Shown one piece after another: positions 1 through 11,700 of a DNA stretch of 64,000 nucleotides. A program made the translations under genes and the position numbers. The stretch is from NCBI GenBank assembly GCA_030248215.1, contig JASANG010003550.1:48703-112702 (forward strand), given 5' to 3'. Numbering within the stretch: the stretch's first letter is position 1; every line of letters starts with the position of its first letter. The DNA is from Enoplolaimus lenunculus (Eukaryota > Nematoda > Enoplea > Enoplida > Thoracostomopsidae). The notes beneath the pieces are model-generated. The model was not told where the DNA came from, made no database searches, and saw only the letters and a list, made by a program, of their open reading frames with translations.

Positions 1-310
1 TAGTAAAGTGCCTGATAGGTTCAATTGCTTAACAAACATATTAGTATCTGAATCAATGTTGTTGGTTGATGTGTTGATATCTTGAGAGAATCCAGTCCAG
101 CGCTTTTTAAGTTCTTCTTAATTACGTAGCTAAGTATAAAGTATTGCAATCTGAAATTTAATTTTTGTAGGTTAGAAAGACTTCATTACGTTAGAGAACG
201 CTCGATGCGTAGTTGTAGAAACTGAGTTCTCTGTTTTGGTCTGCCTCTTCAGTGATGCCACCATTTTGAACTTCGGTTTTTTACAGTCGAGTGAAACATG
301 CGACCTGTGG
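1..310. other. No gene recognised
   Basis: AT-rich sequence with no long open frame, no tRNA-like box pair and no inverted-repeat pair that I could see. It leads straight into the first tandem tRNA-headed repeat. Confidence 0.5.
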
Positions 311-740
311 TAAGTTGGGTAGGCTAGGGTACGACAGTTTTTAGTTCTATGTTTTCAGCAGCTGAAAATGAGGGACGCTCCCAGGAGGTTTCGAACTCGG
401 TCGACAGATTTTTCAGTCCAGCGCGCTATCCACTGAGCCACGCCGCCTCACGATCAACTGCTGAGTTTTTCTGTTTTTATGCCTTGTAAGAACCTCAACA
501 TTATACACATGTATCTTGGTTCTTCAATGTTTTACTGCTGCTGCATAGGAAGGCACTACATATGCAGCAGTGTTTTTACCGATGTGCAGCATCAGCATGA
601 GGTTATTATTTGCCTCCATACATCCGCATGTCACATCCCCCGGTTTTCCTACAAGGTCGTCCCTTGACCGCCAACTTATGTATTTTTTTGGTTCTACCGC
701 GGCAGTTTGCCATTGCGGTCCCATCGTGGTCACCATGTAA
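311..740 (-). repeat. tRNA-headed SINE-like repeat, copy A (430 bp)
   Basis: The minus strand of 372-447 reads as a tRNA-like head: an A box (TGGCTCAGTGG), a Phe-like anticodon arm with CTGAAAA in the loop (anticodon GAA), and a B box (GAGTTCGAAACC). The acceptor arms do not pair well, so this is a tRNA-derived repeat, not a working tRNA gene. The rest of the unit (GCAGCATCAGCATGAGG, then a tail ending in GGTCACCATG) recurs at 741, 2078 and 2505. Unit starts at 311 and 741 are exactly 430 bp apart, so copies A and B are head-to-tail, which is unusual for a retroposed SINE. Confidence 0.75.
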
Positions 741-980
741 TACGTTGGGTAGGCTAGGGTACGACAGTTTTTAGTTATATGTTTTCAGCAGCTGAAAATG
801 AGGGACGCTCCCAGGAGATTTCGAACTCGGTGGACAGATTTTTCAGTCCAGCGCGCTATCCACTGAGTTACGCCGCCTCACGATCAACTTCTGAGTTTTT
901 CTGTTTTTATGCCTTATAAGAACCTCACAGCATCAGCATGAGGTTATTATTTGCCTCCATACATCCGCATGTCACACGAC
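741..980 (-). repeat. tRNA-headed SINE-like repeat, copy B (internally deleted)
   Basis: It starts directly at the end of copy A with the same GTTGGGTAGGCTAGGG opening and carries the same minus-strand tRNA-like head. It then jumps from the TATGCCTTATAAGAACCTCA block to the GCATCAGCATGAGG block, missing about 110 bp present in copy A, and stops near CGCATGTCACAC. The tail of the unit is absent. Confidence 0.7.
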
Positions 981-1245
981 CATGGGCGTTACACCGCACT
1001 GTCGATTGCTCCAACTTTTTCTAACATTGTGTGTGCAGATATATGCAGGGTGCCCGCGACCTGGAAAAACCTGAAAACACCTGATTTTTCGAAGCCCTTA
1101 GTAATAAAAATGAAAAACCTGAACAATGGCGAAGTAAAACCTGTTTGATCGATTAGATGACTTTTATTGGGGTATTTTTTCCAAGTTGGAAGAACATGAC
1201 GAGTTGTGGTCTGTCATAAAACTAGTGTTGATTATGTCTCACTGA

Positions 1246-1395
1246 AACGCCGCCGTGGAAAGTGGGTTCTCCATCAACAATGACAGGCTCGTTGAAAATC
1301 TGACCAAAGATTCTTTAATTGCCCAGCGGCGTGTTTACGACGTGATTCCTAATGCCGGTGGTCCGTTAAATGTCGCCATTACTCCTGAGGTGCAC
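1246..1395 (+). pseudogene. hAT-like transposase C-terminal fragment
   Basis: The plus strand encodes NAAVESGFSINNDRLVENL followed by TKDSLIAQRRVYDVI and a Gly-Gly turn. The pattern A-x-x-E-x-GFS-x-N followed by an AQR helix resembles the C-terminal dimerisation region of hAT-like transposases. An in-frame stop lies just upstream and no further transposase frame is visible on either side, so this is a short relic. Downstream sequence is split by the MITE at 1454. The family assignment is by motif memory only; it could belong to another transposon-derived gene. Confidence 0.4.
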
Positions 1396-1453
1396 ATATA
1401 CCAGCACTGTTTATATTTGTTAACCTGGATCTTAGCTTTTGGTGCCAACTTTT

Positions 1454-1876
1454 CAGGGTGCATCCGGAATTCCGATTGCGATTAGAATTCCGATTCAAAC
1501 CGAGTTCCGATTCCGGTTGCATAATCAATCGGAATCGGAATTTTTAAGTCTTAATTTTAATCCTATTTGTTGTGATAAGTTGCATAACAATTCTGTATCA
1601 TTTATCTATTAAATTTAATTGCATTGGACGAGTTAATTTATCAATAATACATAGTAAGTTTAGCTATGTAGAACCAAAAATCATCGCCAGTTTGTTCATG
1701 AGACGTTTTTGAAATATGTTACTAGCCATCAGACACACTAAATCATTATTATATTTGCTAATGAAAATTATCCGTACACTCGCAAATTTTCTAGTTCCGA
1801 TTCCGCTTATAATTCCGGTATAAATTTGCTCTTCCGATTCCGATTCTGGCATAATTCAGTTCCGCTATGCACCCTG
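1454..1876. mobile_element. hAT-type MITE, CAGGGTGCA family, perfect 8-bp TSD
   Basis: Terminal inverted repeats begin CAGGGTGCATCC and end TATGCACCCTG. The flanks are an exact 8-bp direct duplication, CAACTTTT, at 1446-1453 and 1877-1884. TIRs beginning CAGGG with 8-bp duplications are typical of hAT transposons. The interior is AT-rich with GGAATTCCGAT-type motifs near both ends and has no coding capacity, so it depended on a transposase made elsewhere. Related copies lie at 3179, 53303, 56054, 56311 and 59319. Confidence 0.9.
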
Positions 1877-2077
1877 CAACTTTTATACAGTCTTCTGGAG
1901 CTATTTACGTATATAGTAACTAAATTACCGGCAATTTTATTGAACTTCGGTCATTCAGTAATGGTGACATTTGTTTCTAAATTGGCATGGTCTCGACGAG
2001 AGGTACACTCACTATTTACATTTACTCCGAAATTTATGCTGAAAGTGATCTAGTGCTTCCCTACTGTACATAGTGTG

Positions 2078-2504
2078 ATACGTTGGGTAGACTGGGGTAA
2101 TACGGTTTTAATTCTGAGTGCTCAGCAGTTGAAAATGAGGGACATTCACAGGAGGTTTCGAATTCGGTCGACAGATTATCAGTCCAGCGCACTAGCCACT
2201 CAGCCACACCGCCTCACAATCTACTGTTGAGTTTTTCTGTTTTTATGCCTTATACGAATCTCAATATTATGCACAGGTATCTTGGTTCTTCCATGTTTTA
2301 CTGCTGCTATATATGAAGGCACCACATATGCAGCAGTGGCTTACCGCGATGTACAGCATCAGCATGAGGTTATTTCTTGTCTCCATGCACCCGCATATCA
2401 CATCTCCCGGTTTATCTGCCAGGTCGTCCCTTGACTGCCAACTTATGTATTTTTGGTTCTGCCGCGGCAGATTGCCATTGTGGTTTCATCGTGGTCACCA
2501 TGTG
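2078..2504 (-). repeat. tRNA-headed SINE-like repeat, copy C
   Basis: A near full-length copy of the 430-bp unit of copy A, with the tRNA-like head on the minus strand at about 2140-2215. It is more diverged at the head (ACATTCACAGG instead of ACGCTCCCAGG). It is followed without a gap by copy D, repeating the head-to-tail arrangement of copies A and B. Confidence 0.75.
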
Positions 2505-2768
2505 ATAAGTTGAGTAGGCTGGCGTACGACGGTTTTGGTTCTGAGTGCTCAGCAGTTGAAAATTAGGGACATTCCCAGGAGATTTCGAACTGGGTCGACA
2601 GATTATCAGTCCAGTCTGGCTTCTCCACAGCTTGAAAATTTCCGCCGGGGGAAAATGCAAATTTCGAAAAGTGCTCGCCCCCCCGCTATGGAGAAGCCAG
2701 CCAGTTGATGTACAGCATCAGCATGAGGTTATTACTTATCTCCATGCATCTGCATGTCACACGTAGGT
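2505..2768 (-). repeat. tRNA-headed SINE-like repeat, copy D, adjoining SF3B3
   Basis: It opens like copy C (AAGTTGAGTAGGCT) and keeps the B-box half of the tRNA-like head. It is then interrupted by a small inverted-repeat element at 2616-2700 and resumes at the GCATCAGCATGAGG block, ending around 2765. It therefore ends only about 20-25 bp before the SF3B3 start codon, leaving no room for an ordinary non-repeat 5' UTR and promoter directly upstream. Confidence 0.7.
2616..2700. mobile_element. 85-bp inverted-repeat element with 5-bp TSD
   Basis: The ends are perfect 12-bp inverted repeats, CTGGCTTCTCCA and TGGAGAAGCCAG, flanked by the direct duplication CCAGT at 2611-2615 and 2701-2705. The interior is G- and C-tract rich. 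It is far too small to code and sits inside tRNA-headed repeat copy D. Only one copy is seen here, so a family is not proven. Confidence 0.6.
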
Positions 2769-2786
2769 TTCAGTTTTTCTAGAAAC
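2768..2786 (+). promoter_or_regulatory. Splice-acceptor-like tract before the SF3B3 start codon
   Basis: GTTTCAG ends at 2773 and TTTTTCTAG ends at 2782; the ATG is at 2787. Both match the acceptors used inside this gene (TTTCAG, TTTTAG). Either a 5' UTR intron or spliced-leader addition would explain them. An in-frame upstream ATG at 2754 lies inside the repeat and would add 11 residues (MSHVGFSFSRN) not seen in the family. No transcript data support a choice. Confidence 0.4.
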
Positions 2787-5700
2787 ATGTATTTATATAA
2801 TTTGACACTACAGCGGTCAACCGCTATAACTGCAGCGGTGCGTGGCAACTTTTCTGGCACGAAGCAGCAAGAAATTTGTGTGTCGCGTGGCAAAATATTA
2901 GAACTGCTTAAACCTGATCCCAATACTGGCAAAGTATATACCCTATTGACACACGAAGTGTTTGGGGTTATTCGCGCGCTAATGGCTTTCCGACTGACTG
3001 GAGGTACTAAAGGTAAGAATATGTTGTTAAATGTTTTGTTTCTGTGCACTAGTGTTGTCCATGACGGGTCCCAAGGTGTCTGTGTAAGTGTGGATAATTT
3101 TGAGTTTCAGAGTTAGCGTTGAACGTTTTGTTGGTATATGATACCTGGTGCAGCATAAGTGTATGCTCAAGGTGGTACCAGGGTGCAGCCGGAATTCCGG
3201 TTCCGGCAATTTTTGACCTTCCGGTTCTGGTTCCGGTGAATTCTTACCGGAATTAAAAATACCGGTATTAATTTTGGTCGGTGGAAATTAAGATATTTTA
3301 CTAAAAATGACGATTAAAAGTAAGTAGATTTCATTCGTATAGTATGTAAGCCTTGACAATCACCGAAAATAAACCATCCAAGGTAGAATGCGCTGTCGTG
3401 GATAAATCTAAAATACAGGAGATAAAGCGAAAACCTATCTCCCACTAAGGATTATTTCACCAATAATATTCAAAAAAATTTAAAATGAATTGTTCGGGGG
3501 CTTGTATTGTTCATTTTCAGGTTCCGGTAACTTGTAATTCCGGTTGCACCCTGACTTGTACATATATCGCTAGAACAAATTGTAATATCGGACGCGTGGT
3601 GTATTAATGGGTAGACGCCTGACGCACAATCGATTCCCGGTATGGTCATAACTTTCGGAAAAAATTTAGGGGAAAACTTCGCAGCCGGAGCCGGATGTCG
3701 ATTTTTTTGCCGGAACGTAGCCGGAGCCGGATATCCGGTGGCACCTTGGTTCGTACTTATGTATATTTCTACTTTCACTTAACACTATATATTAAAAACT
3801 TATTAAGCCATAAGACAATGAATACAAGAATAAATAGTATCATTATTCTAATATATATTCACCATGGCCAGATATCGCGGAGGCGAACAGAACAAGTAAT
3901 AGGTTTTGAACTTTATTAATTTGACACTCAAATTCAAATGATTTTGATATTCGAACGCAGATTGTATACATTGTTTGTGTTTGCCAAAGAATTGCGTGCA
4001 GAAACTAATGGAACGCTGAAAAATTCATGACGCATTTCTCGTTCGATTGTGGTCGTGCTAATTTTAAATCGTTAGACTGCCGGTTCTCAAATATTTGACA
4101 ATTTGTATAAAATTACTAAAACTAAGTACTTGAAGATACTTCTTGCGCTTCATTGCGTTGTAGATTTAGTAGGAAACTAAGCGTAAGCTTGAAAAGTGTG
4201 GCAGCCGAATTTATATCACGAAACATGAAACTGTGTAGTTATATATTTGAAATTTGAATTATCGTTGAATGTTTCAGATTTTATCGTTGTTGGTTCTGAT
4301 TCTGGTCGGATTGTTATCCTCGAGTATATTCAGTCTAAAAATATTTTTGAAAAGGTGGGTTTTACTTTTAAGCTACGAACGTGCAGTTTTACAGTAGTAG
4401 TAAGTAATTTTATCAAACTTTCTATTTAAACAATATTTTAAAAAAAATTTTTATGAAGCCGATCTGTCTTTAGCCCTAGAAAAACATAATCGGAGTGTAT
4501 AGGTCAATTGTTTTTCAGGTCCATCAAGAAACATTTGGCAAATCTGGGTGTCGTCGTATTGTTCCTGGTCAGCTTCTAGCGATTGATCCCAAAGGCAGAG
4601 CTATTATGATCGGTAAGCAATACATTACCAGGCTTTTTTCGGTGACAACTGTTTACTTCTTGATTTGTTATTATGTTTAAACAAATCTGGTTGATTTTAT
4701 AAAATTGCTGCTCTCGTGATTCTGAGGATAATGGCACCTTTTAACCAGTGCAGAAGTGAATGGTTAATGTTTTGATTAAAATCCAAATTAAAAAATTTAA
4801 ATATGAATGGTTGTACATCGATTGAAAGAATCGTGTTTCAGGCGCAATTGAAAAACAAAAACTTGTGTATATAATGAATAGAGATGCGGCTGCACATTTG
4901 ACGATTTCGTCTCCACTTGAAGCGCACAAAGCGTATACAATATGTTTTGACATGGTTGGCGTTGACGTTGGATTTGATAATCCTATGTTTGCTTGTATTG
5001 AAATTGACTATGAGGTGAGTCTTGTTTTGCTGTTAAGGTGCTAGCACATCCGTTGTGTTCGCGGTACGGAATCTGAAAGATACAATGTTTCCTTTAAAGT
5101 GACTAAACTAAAAAACTTTACAGGAAAGCTTTCATCTAGTTACGCACTTTTTGGTCTCGCAGTTTCACGGTTATTGGTTGGTTTTCAAATCGAAATGAGC
5201 CAGGCTCTTTTTCAGTGTTTGTTAGGTGTGGCTGGGCATGGACGTAATGCCAACCCTGCTGGATAACCGCCGTGCAAATTTTTTATACATCGAAACTATG
5301 CGTACTTGTGCAATCATAAAGTGTGTACAAGTTTAAATCAGTTTTGTTAGAACAACAATCAAACTTGAAGTTACGGTGTTTGAATAAACATAATCTGGTG
5401 CACATACACAATTTTCTGCGTCTACAACTTCAAAAGTCTGGATATTTTACTTTTTTCGATGTGTTAACCTGCTAAACGTATGCTGTCCCCTTATGGTGAA
5501 TAGTTAATTAACCGGTTCTGGGGTCTTTAGGTTGAAAATGTACCCAATTAGACCTTTTCCTTTGCTACATTTTAGGAAAGCGACAGTGATCCCACGGGAG
5601 ACGCGGAGAAAAACACGAAGCAAATGTTGACATTTTACGAATTGGATTTGGGATTGAATCATGTGGTCAGAAAATATGCCGAACCTTTAAATGAAATGGC

Positions 5701-8700
5701 CAATCATTTAATATCGGGTAACGATTAGTGCTTGCGTTGAGAACTTCAGCTCGAGAGTTATACGCATATCGGATCTCCAGATAAAACTGATGTTTTAAAT
5801 TTAACGTAAAAGAAAAAATATGTCACACGGTTGGTGCAATTTGTCAATGTTTTACTTTTTTGTTTTAGTTCCTGGTGGGACTGACGGGCCTGGTGGTGTA
5901 TTGATTTGCTGCGAAAATTATATTATTTTCAAGAATCTCGGAGATCAGCCTGATATACGGTGTCCAATACCTAGAAGACGGGTTAGCCAAATGATATTTT
6001 AGTATAATTTTTAGGTTTCTAGAACGTAATCACACTGTATTCCAAATTTAGGCACAATGAGCTACATAGGAAAGAAAAATGTCAAAGGCGATTGCAGATA
6101 GTCAATTTTATCACTGAATTGTTTCGCACCAAACTGAACAATCAAATCCTTAAGAATAAAATTGAAAATATAGTAATAATGTTGTATATGGATGTTGCTA
6201 TAATTTTTTACTGTTTTAATGAATCAAATTCTGTTGTTTTATTTAATCAAAGCACTTTGTGGCGTTTACAATGCAGTCTTTTTAGAACGATTTGGATGAT
6301 CCAGAACGAGGAATGATAATCATTTGTTCGGCTACTCATAAGACGAAGGTATTTTGATTGATCTTTTATTTTTCTCATAAGATACGTAACTAAATCCGCT
6401 ACTAAAAACTGTACGTGAACTATGAATGTATGAGGGTTTTAATGCTCCTCTGCTCTGCTAATTATTATAGTCAAATGTTACAGTTTAGTTCAGTTTGATA
6501 GTAATTTTGTTTATTTCAGTTGATGTTCTTTTTTCTGGTGCAAACAGAACAAGGCGATGTGTTCAAGATTACGCTAGAAACAGACGAAGACATGGTACGT
6601 GAAGAACTTTGGTTAACTTAGGTTGTATAAAAGCTCGGTACTAATCAGTACAAACGTGTTTCATATTTTCGTAAAAACCTAGGTCGCGCCTTTTATTTTA
6701 TTAACTGATAAATATAAATATCTCCAATTACTATTTAAATGCTGTGTTGTAAACTTGACTACGCTCATTTCTCTATATTTTCAGGTAACGGAGATTAAAA
6801 TTAAATATTTCGATACAACGCCTGTTGCGTCGTCTATGTGTGTTTTGAAAACTGGATTTCTGTTTGTAGCTGCAGAGTTTGGGAATCAGTAAGCTTACAC
6901 CGGAATCTGCTGCTTTTAATTTATTCTAATTTTAACGTGTTTTGTAGTTTTTAGATCACTAATACTGAATGTGTTTTATTTCTTTTTTGCTCACCTTTGG
7001 AGTTTATATTCGGTTATTGAAATTATTGATGAGCTTTTGCTTTAGCAGAAGTAGTCTTCAGCTTTAAAAAATTTTCCTAATTCCAGACCGATTTGCTGCC
7101 ATGAGTTGCGGACAAAGTTTTTAACAACAGTCCAGCTTTTACACTTATTATTGTTTAGCCTTCTTTATCAAATCGCGAAACTTGGTGACGATGATGATGA
7201 GCCGGAGTTTTCGTCGGCGATGCCACTGGAAGAAGGAGATACGTTCTTTTTTGCCCCTCGTGCATTGACGAATTTAGTTCTCGTAGATGAAATGGACAGC
7301 CTGTCACCGATTATGTACTGCCAGGTGAGTGAGGTTGTTACATTTGGTCGACGACAAAATATGAACGAAAACATTTTATGGGCGGTAAAATTTTAATATT
7401 GGTTAACAGTCCGAAATGAAAACTGGTGTACTGGTGCTAGCTATTAATTTTTACTTTAGATTGCGGATTTGGCGAACGAAGACACTCCGCAGTTGTACAC
7501 AGTTTGTGGACGTGGACCTAGGTCTTCGTTGAAGATATTACGCCATGGGCTAGAAGTGCGTTTTGTTTTTTGAATTGTACAGTCACTGACAGAATTAAGT
7601 GCAACGCCGGTCGCGACCCAAACGCGGTTCGAATCGCGATCGCTCACAGGCGCAATCGCGATCGCTCGCAACCGCAATTTACGTGGACGCAAAAACCGCG
7701 ACTATGACCGCGGTTCAAACCGCGACTGTGACCGCGGTTCAAACCGCGACTGCGAACGCAATTAAAATCGCGTCTACGATCGCGTCTCAAACCGCTACTG
7801 CGGACGCAATTAAAATCGCGTCTATGATAGCGTCTCAAACCGTGTTTGAGACGCGATCGCTGAAACACTCAGACGCGGCTACAAAACCGCAACCGCAACC
7901 GCAGTGGACGCAGTCGCGGTTTCTGCGCACTTAATTCTGTCCGTGACGGTATGTATTAAAAAGTTTAAGATGATTGTCTATGTTAATGTTGATATTCTCA
8001 AATGTGTATAGCGCCTGTCAACTGGGATGGGTGTTAAGCTCATGAAACAAAACGTGCTGAATTTTGAAGCTTACTATTTTGTGATTCGAAAGTTACAAAT
8101 CAGTTAACGTCGTACAATTGAATGCATTCATTGAGCATGAAACGCTAGTTTGACGTGTGCTTAAGGAATGGAATCTGAGCGTTTAGTGCTCTCTTGAGCA
8201 CTAAGGTTTTTTGTTGTGGTGAAACGAATAAGCAGGTCTCCGAGAATAGTTTGGTTTAAGGTATCTGAAATGGCTGTTTCCGGTTTGCCTGGTAATCCTA
8301 ACGCGGTATGGACAGTCAAAAAGCATATTGACGGTAAGCAATATACGCAATATAAATAATGAATATGATTTCTTATACCACGGTTTTCTGCAAGCTTATT
8401 TTTGAAGCGAAGTGAGTAGCGAAGATGTTATTTCTGATTTCTGGGGAATCAAATGTAACTTCCCCAGTATTAAATAAGTTGAAGTTAGGTATCAAACTAT
8501 TAACCTTTGACGTGCATGTCTATATTATGCGCCGAGAGAAGCGTGTAAACCAAATGCTAATTTTGATATATCTGGCCTCTTCCTTTTCAAATATTTTGTA
8601 GGAGGCCATCAATGAATCTGGCGCAAACGAAACTAGTCCTGCCACCACCACTAGGTTTTGCACGGTATATTTTATAAAAAATGTTACATAGTGTTTGATT

Positions 8701-11700
8701 TTGGCTGTGATTTTAACACAGACGACAGACTTATAACGATCGAATGTGCTGGTCCGCGGATCAAACTGGTAATCATGTGATTGTAGCATTTCAGATGAAT
8801 ACGACGCGTACATTGTTGTATCGTTCGTTAACGCAACACTTGTTTTGAGTATTGGTGAAACTGTTGAAGAAGTGACAGATTCGGGTTTTCTTGGCACAAC
8901 GCCAACGCTGTCGTGTTCTCTGCTAGGGGAAGATGCTTTGCTGCAGGTTTGTTTTGTGTTACAAAATTTGGTTCATGTCACATTATTCGGTTTCATTAAT
9001 AAGGCAATAGGTTTACTCGCGCCATTTTTTATGTCGAAATTGGCTTTGTTTGTGACCGCAAAAAATTAAAAAGCATGATTAAGTACAAAATCAGAGAATT
9101 TTTATAGAAAATGGTTAAAGATGATTTCATGAAATTTCTACGGCAGGCAGGGCTATAAAATCCAAACGTTGACAGATGGAATCTTTCAAATGTGTGTGTA
9201 TCTGACAGGTAATAACGAACGCCCTGTTGTTAATTATGATTTCAGATTTATCCTGATGGTATTCGTCATATTCGCGCAGATAAACGTGTAAACGAATGGA
9301 AATCTCCTGGCAAAAAGACAATCAACAAATGCGCTGTAAATCAGCGTCAAGTGGTTATTGCATTGACCGGAGGCGAGCTGGTATATTTTGAAATGGATCC
9401 GGTGAGTAAGGCAAAGATGGAGGAAGGACAAAAAATCATGAGACAGTGCCCTTTGTTGTTCTGGATATTGTGTTTTTTATGAAAGTGCAGATGATGGCTT
9501 TGGCTATTTGTGCAAACAAACATTAAAGGCCGCGTTATATTCACCACAAAGTAATTCGCTAACAGGACAACCCCAAAGTCTTGCCGTTAGCCACATTGAA
9601 GGCGCACACTTTCATCTTTAGACAAGGAAACCATTTTTTTGCTTTAATCTGAGGTTGTTGGTATGTTTTTCAGACCGGCCAATTAAATGAATACACCGAA
9701 CGTAAAGAATTATCGAGTGAAGTTGTTTGCATGGGACTTGCGCACGTCCCTTTGGGCGAACAACGCTCACGATTTCTTGCGGTTGGTCTGACAGATCGAA
9801 CTGTTCGCATTGTTTCACTGGATCCATCGGTAAGTCTCATTTACGTACCTTTCTTTCCAGGAAGATATGAGTTAATAATCATTTTTTGTGGGAACAACAC
9901 GTGTTTGGGATAGTCGTGTGAAGCCAGGATTTTTTAAATTTTAGGCTTGCGCCTAATTTTGCCCAAATATACTTCCATAGCGTCAAATCAGAAAATATGC
10001 TGTGTGGTTTTTCATTGCACTGCCTTTTATACATGCTGGTTTTCGTTTTGCTTTTGTAGAAACTTTGAAAGTTGAGCATATAATATTTGTATAACGTATA
10101 ATTAGGATTGCCTGTCGCCGCTTAGCATGCAAGCGCTACCAGATACTCCAGAATCTCTGGCAATTGTTGAAATGGGAGGTGGCGATACTCAAGCAACGTT
10201 GTTTCTAAACATTGGCCTTGAGGTTAGTTGTCTTATGCTTTAAAGGTACAGTTCAGTTTCACATATTATGGCGGTACTCAGCAACTGATGCATTAAAGAT
10301 ACAGTTCAATTTCACATGAATTTATAATTTGAGACGTGATTTTAGGGTTTTCACTGCCTGAAATACTATTTATTATTTAAAGGACTAGTATATCTTGAGT
10401 GTGGCTGTGGGCTTTCGAGTCTGTTTAGTCTGATACAAGAACCACTTATTATGAGTTTTGTCATTCTATTTTAGTTTATCATGTTTCCATTTATGTAACT
10501 CATCGTATTCTGCTTACGTTTTAGAACGGTGTTTTGTTGCGCACTGTACTGGATTCAACCACTGGAGATCTGAGCGATACAAGAACACGTTATTTGGGCG
10601 CACGGCCAGTTAAATTGTTTCGTGTCAAAATGCAAGGAAACGACGCCGTTAGTTGTTTTTTTTATTTTAAGTTAAAGCTAATCGTCTGTAGAGGTCATAT
10701 AGCGGCATGATATAATTTCAAAGCTATTGATATGAATGAAAGTTATACAGAACTGAAAATGGACCAAATGTACGCGAAATTTGCAACGAAAGTAGAATAT
10801 GCAATTATTTTTTAATAAATTTGTTCCTAAAGGTCATTTGTTAAATTGCTCAGAATATTCGCTGCATATTCATTTTAAATGCTATTACTATTGCCGTTGT
10901 AATGATAATTTTTACCAAGTTTTCTGCGTTTTTAGATTCTGGCTATGTCAAGCCGTACGTGGCTGCTTTATTTCTATCAAAATCGCTTTCATTTGACTCC
11001 GCTAAGTTATGAAGCTTTAGAATATGCGTCTGGTTTTGTGTCTGAGCAATGTCCAGAAGGTATCGTTGCAATATCAACGAATACTCTTAGGTACGTAAAA
11101 AAACTCAGCTGACCTCCCCCACGTTTTTCCGCCTCTCTCCTGCAAACACCAAAGTTTTCTACAATTTCCTGATTTTAAATATCATTTACACCACTTTAAC
11201 TACGTCGCATGAATTGTAAGTCGACATGTGGTGTCTAAACAGATAATTTTTGAGCCTATGACTTCTAAATAATCACCTATCAAGGGTGCAAAACGTAAAG
11301 ACACGACTTTTATGCACGAAAAACATACTACTGCTCCCCCTATTTCCACATTTTGCCTACCTTACCTCAGCGTACTGGAACTAGCTTTTACTGCTGTCAT
11401 ATTTAAATTTAGTTTAATTTTACGTCAATCATAATTTCTTTCTCTTCTGAAGCATTACTTCCATAGTGTCGAGTCGATTTTATGCATCTTTGAATATTTA
11501 GAAATTATATATAGAATATTGTTAGGTTTTAAATAAAATATCGATTGTTTTAGGATTTTGGCACTAGAAAAGTTAGGTGCAGTGTTTAATCAGGTCAACA
11601 TGCCACTTCATTATACACCGCGAAAATTTATTATTCATCCTGATTCGAGCAATATGATTATTCTTGAAACTGACCATAACGCCTATACGGACCAAGTGAA

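Noticed and set aside
372-447. A genuine tRNA-Phe gene on the minus strand
   Set aside because: The A and B boxes and a GAA anticodon loop are present, but the acceptor stem does not pair, the anticodon stem has an extra A, and the same head recurs in four repeat copies.
7599-7934. 111-codon Thr/Ala-rich plus-strand frame in SF3B3 intron 11
   Set aside because: It lies wholly within the TA-flanked MITE and follows its CG-rich tandem units; it is inside an intron of a confidently assembled gene.
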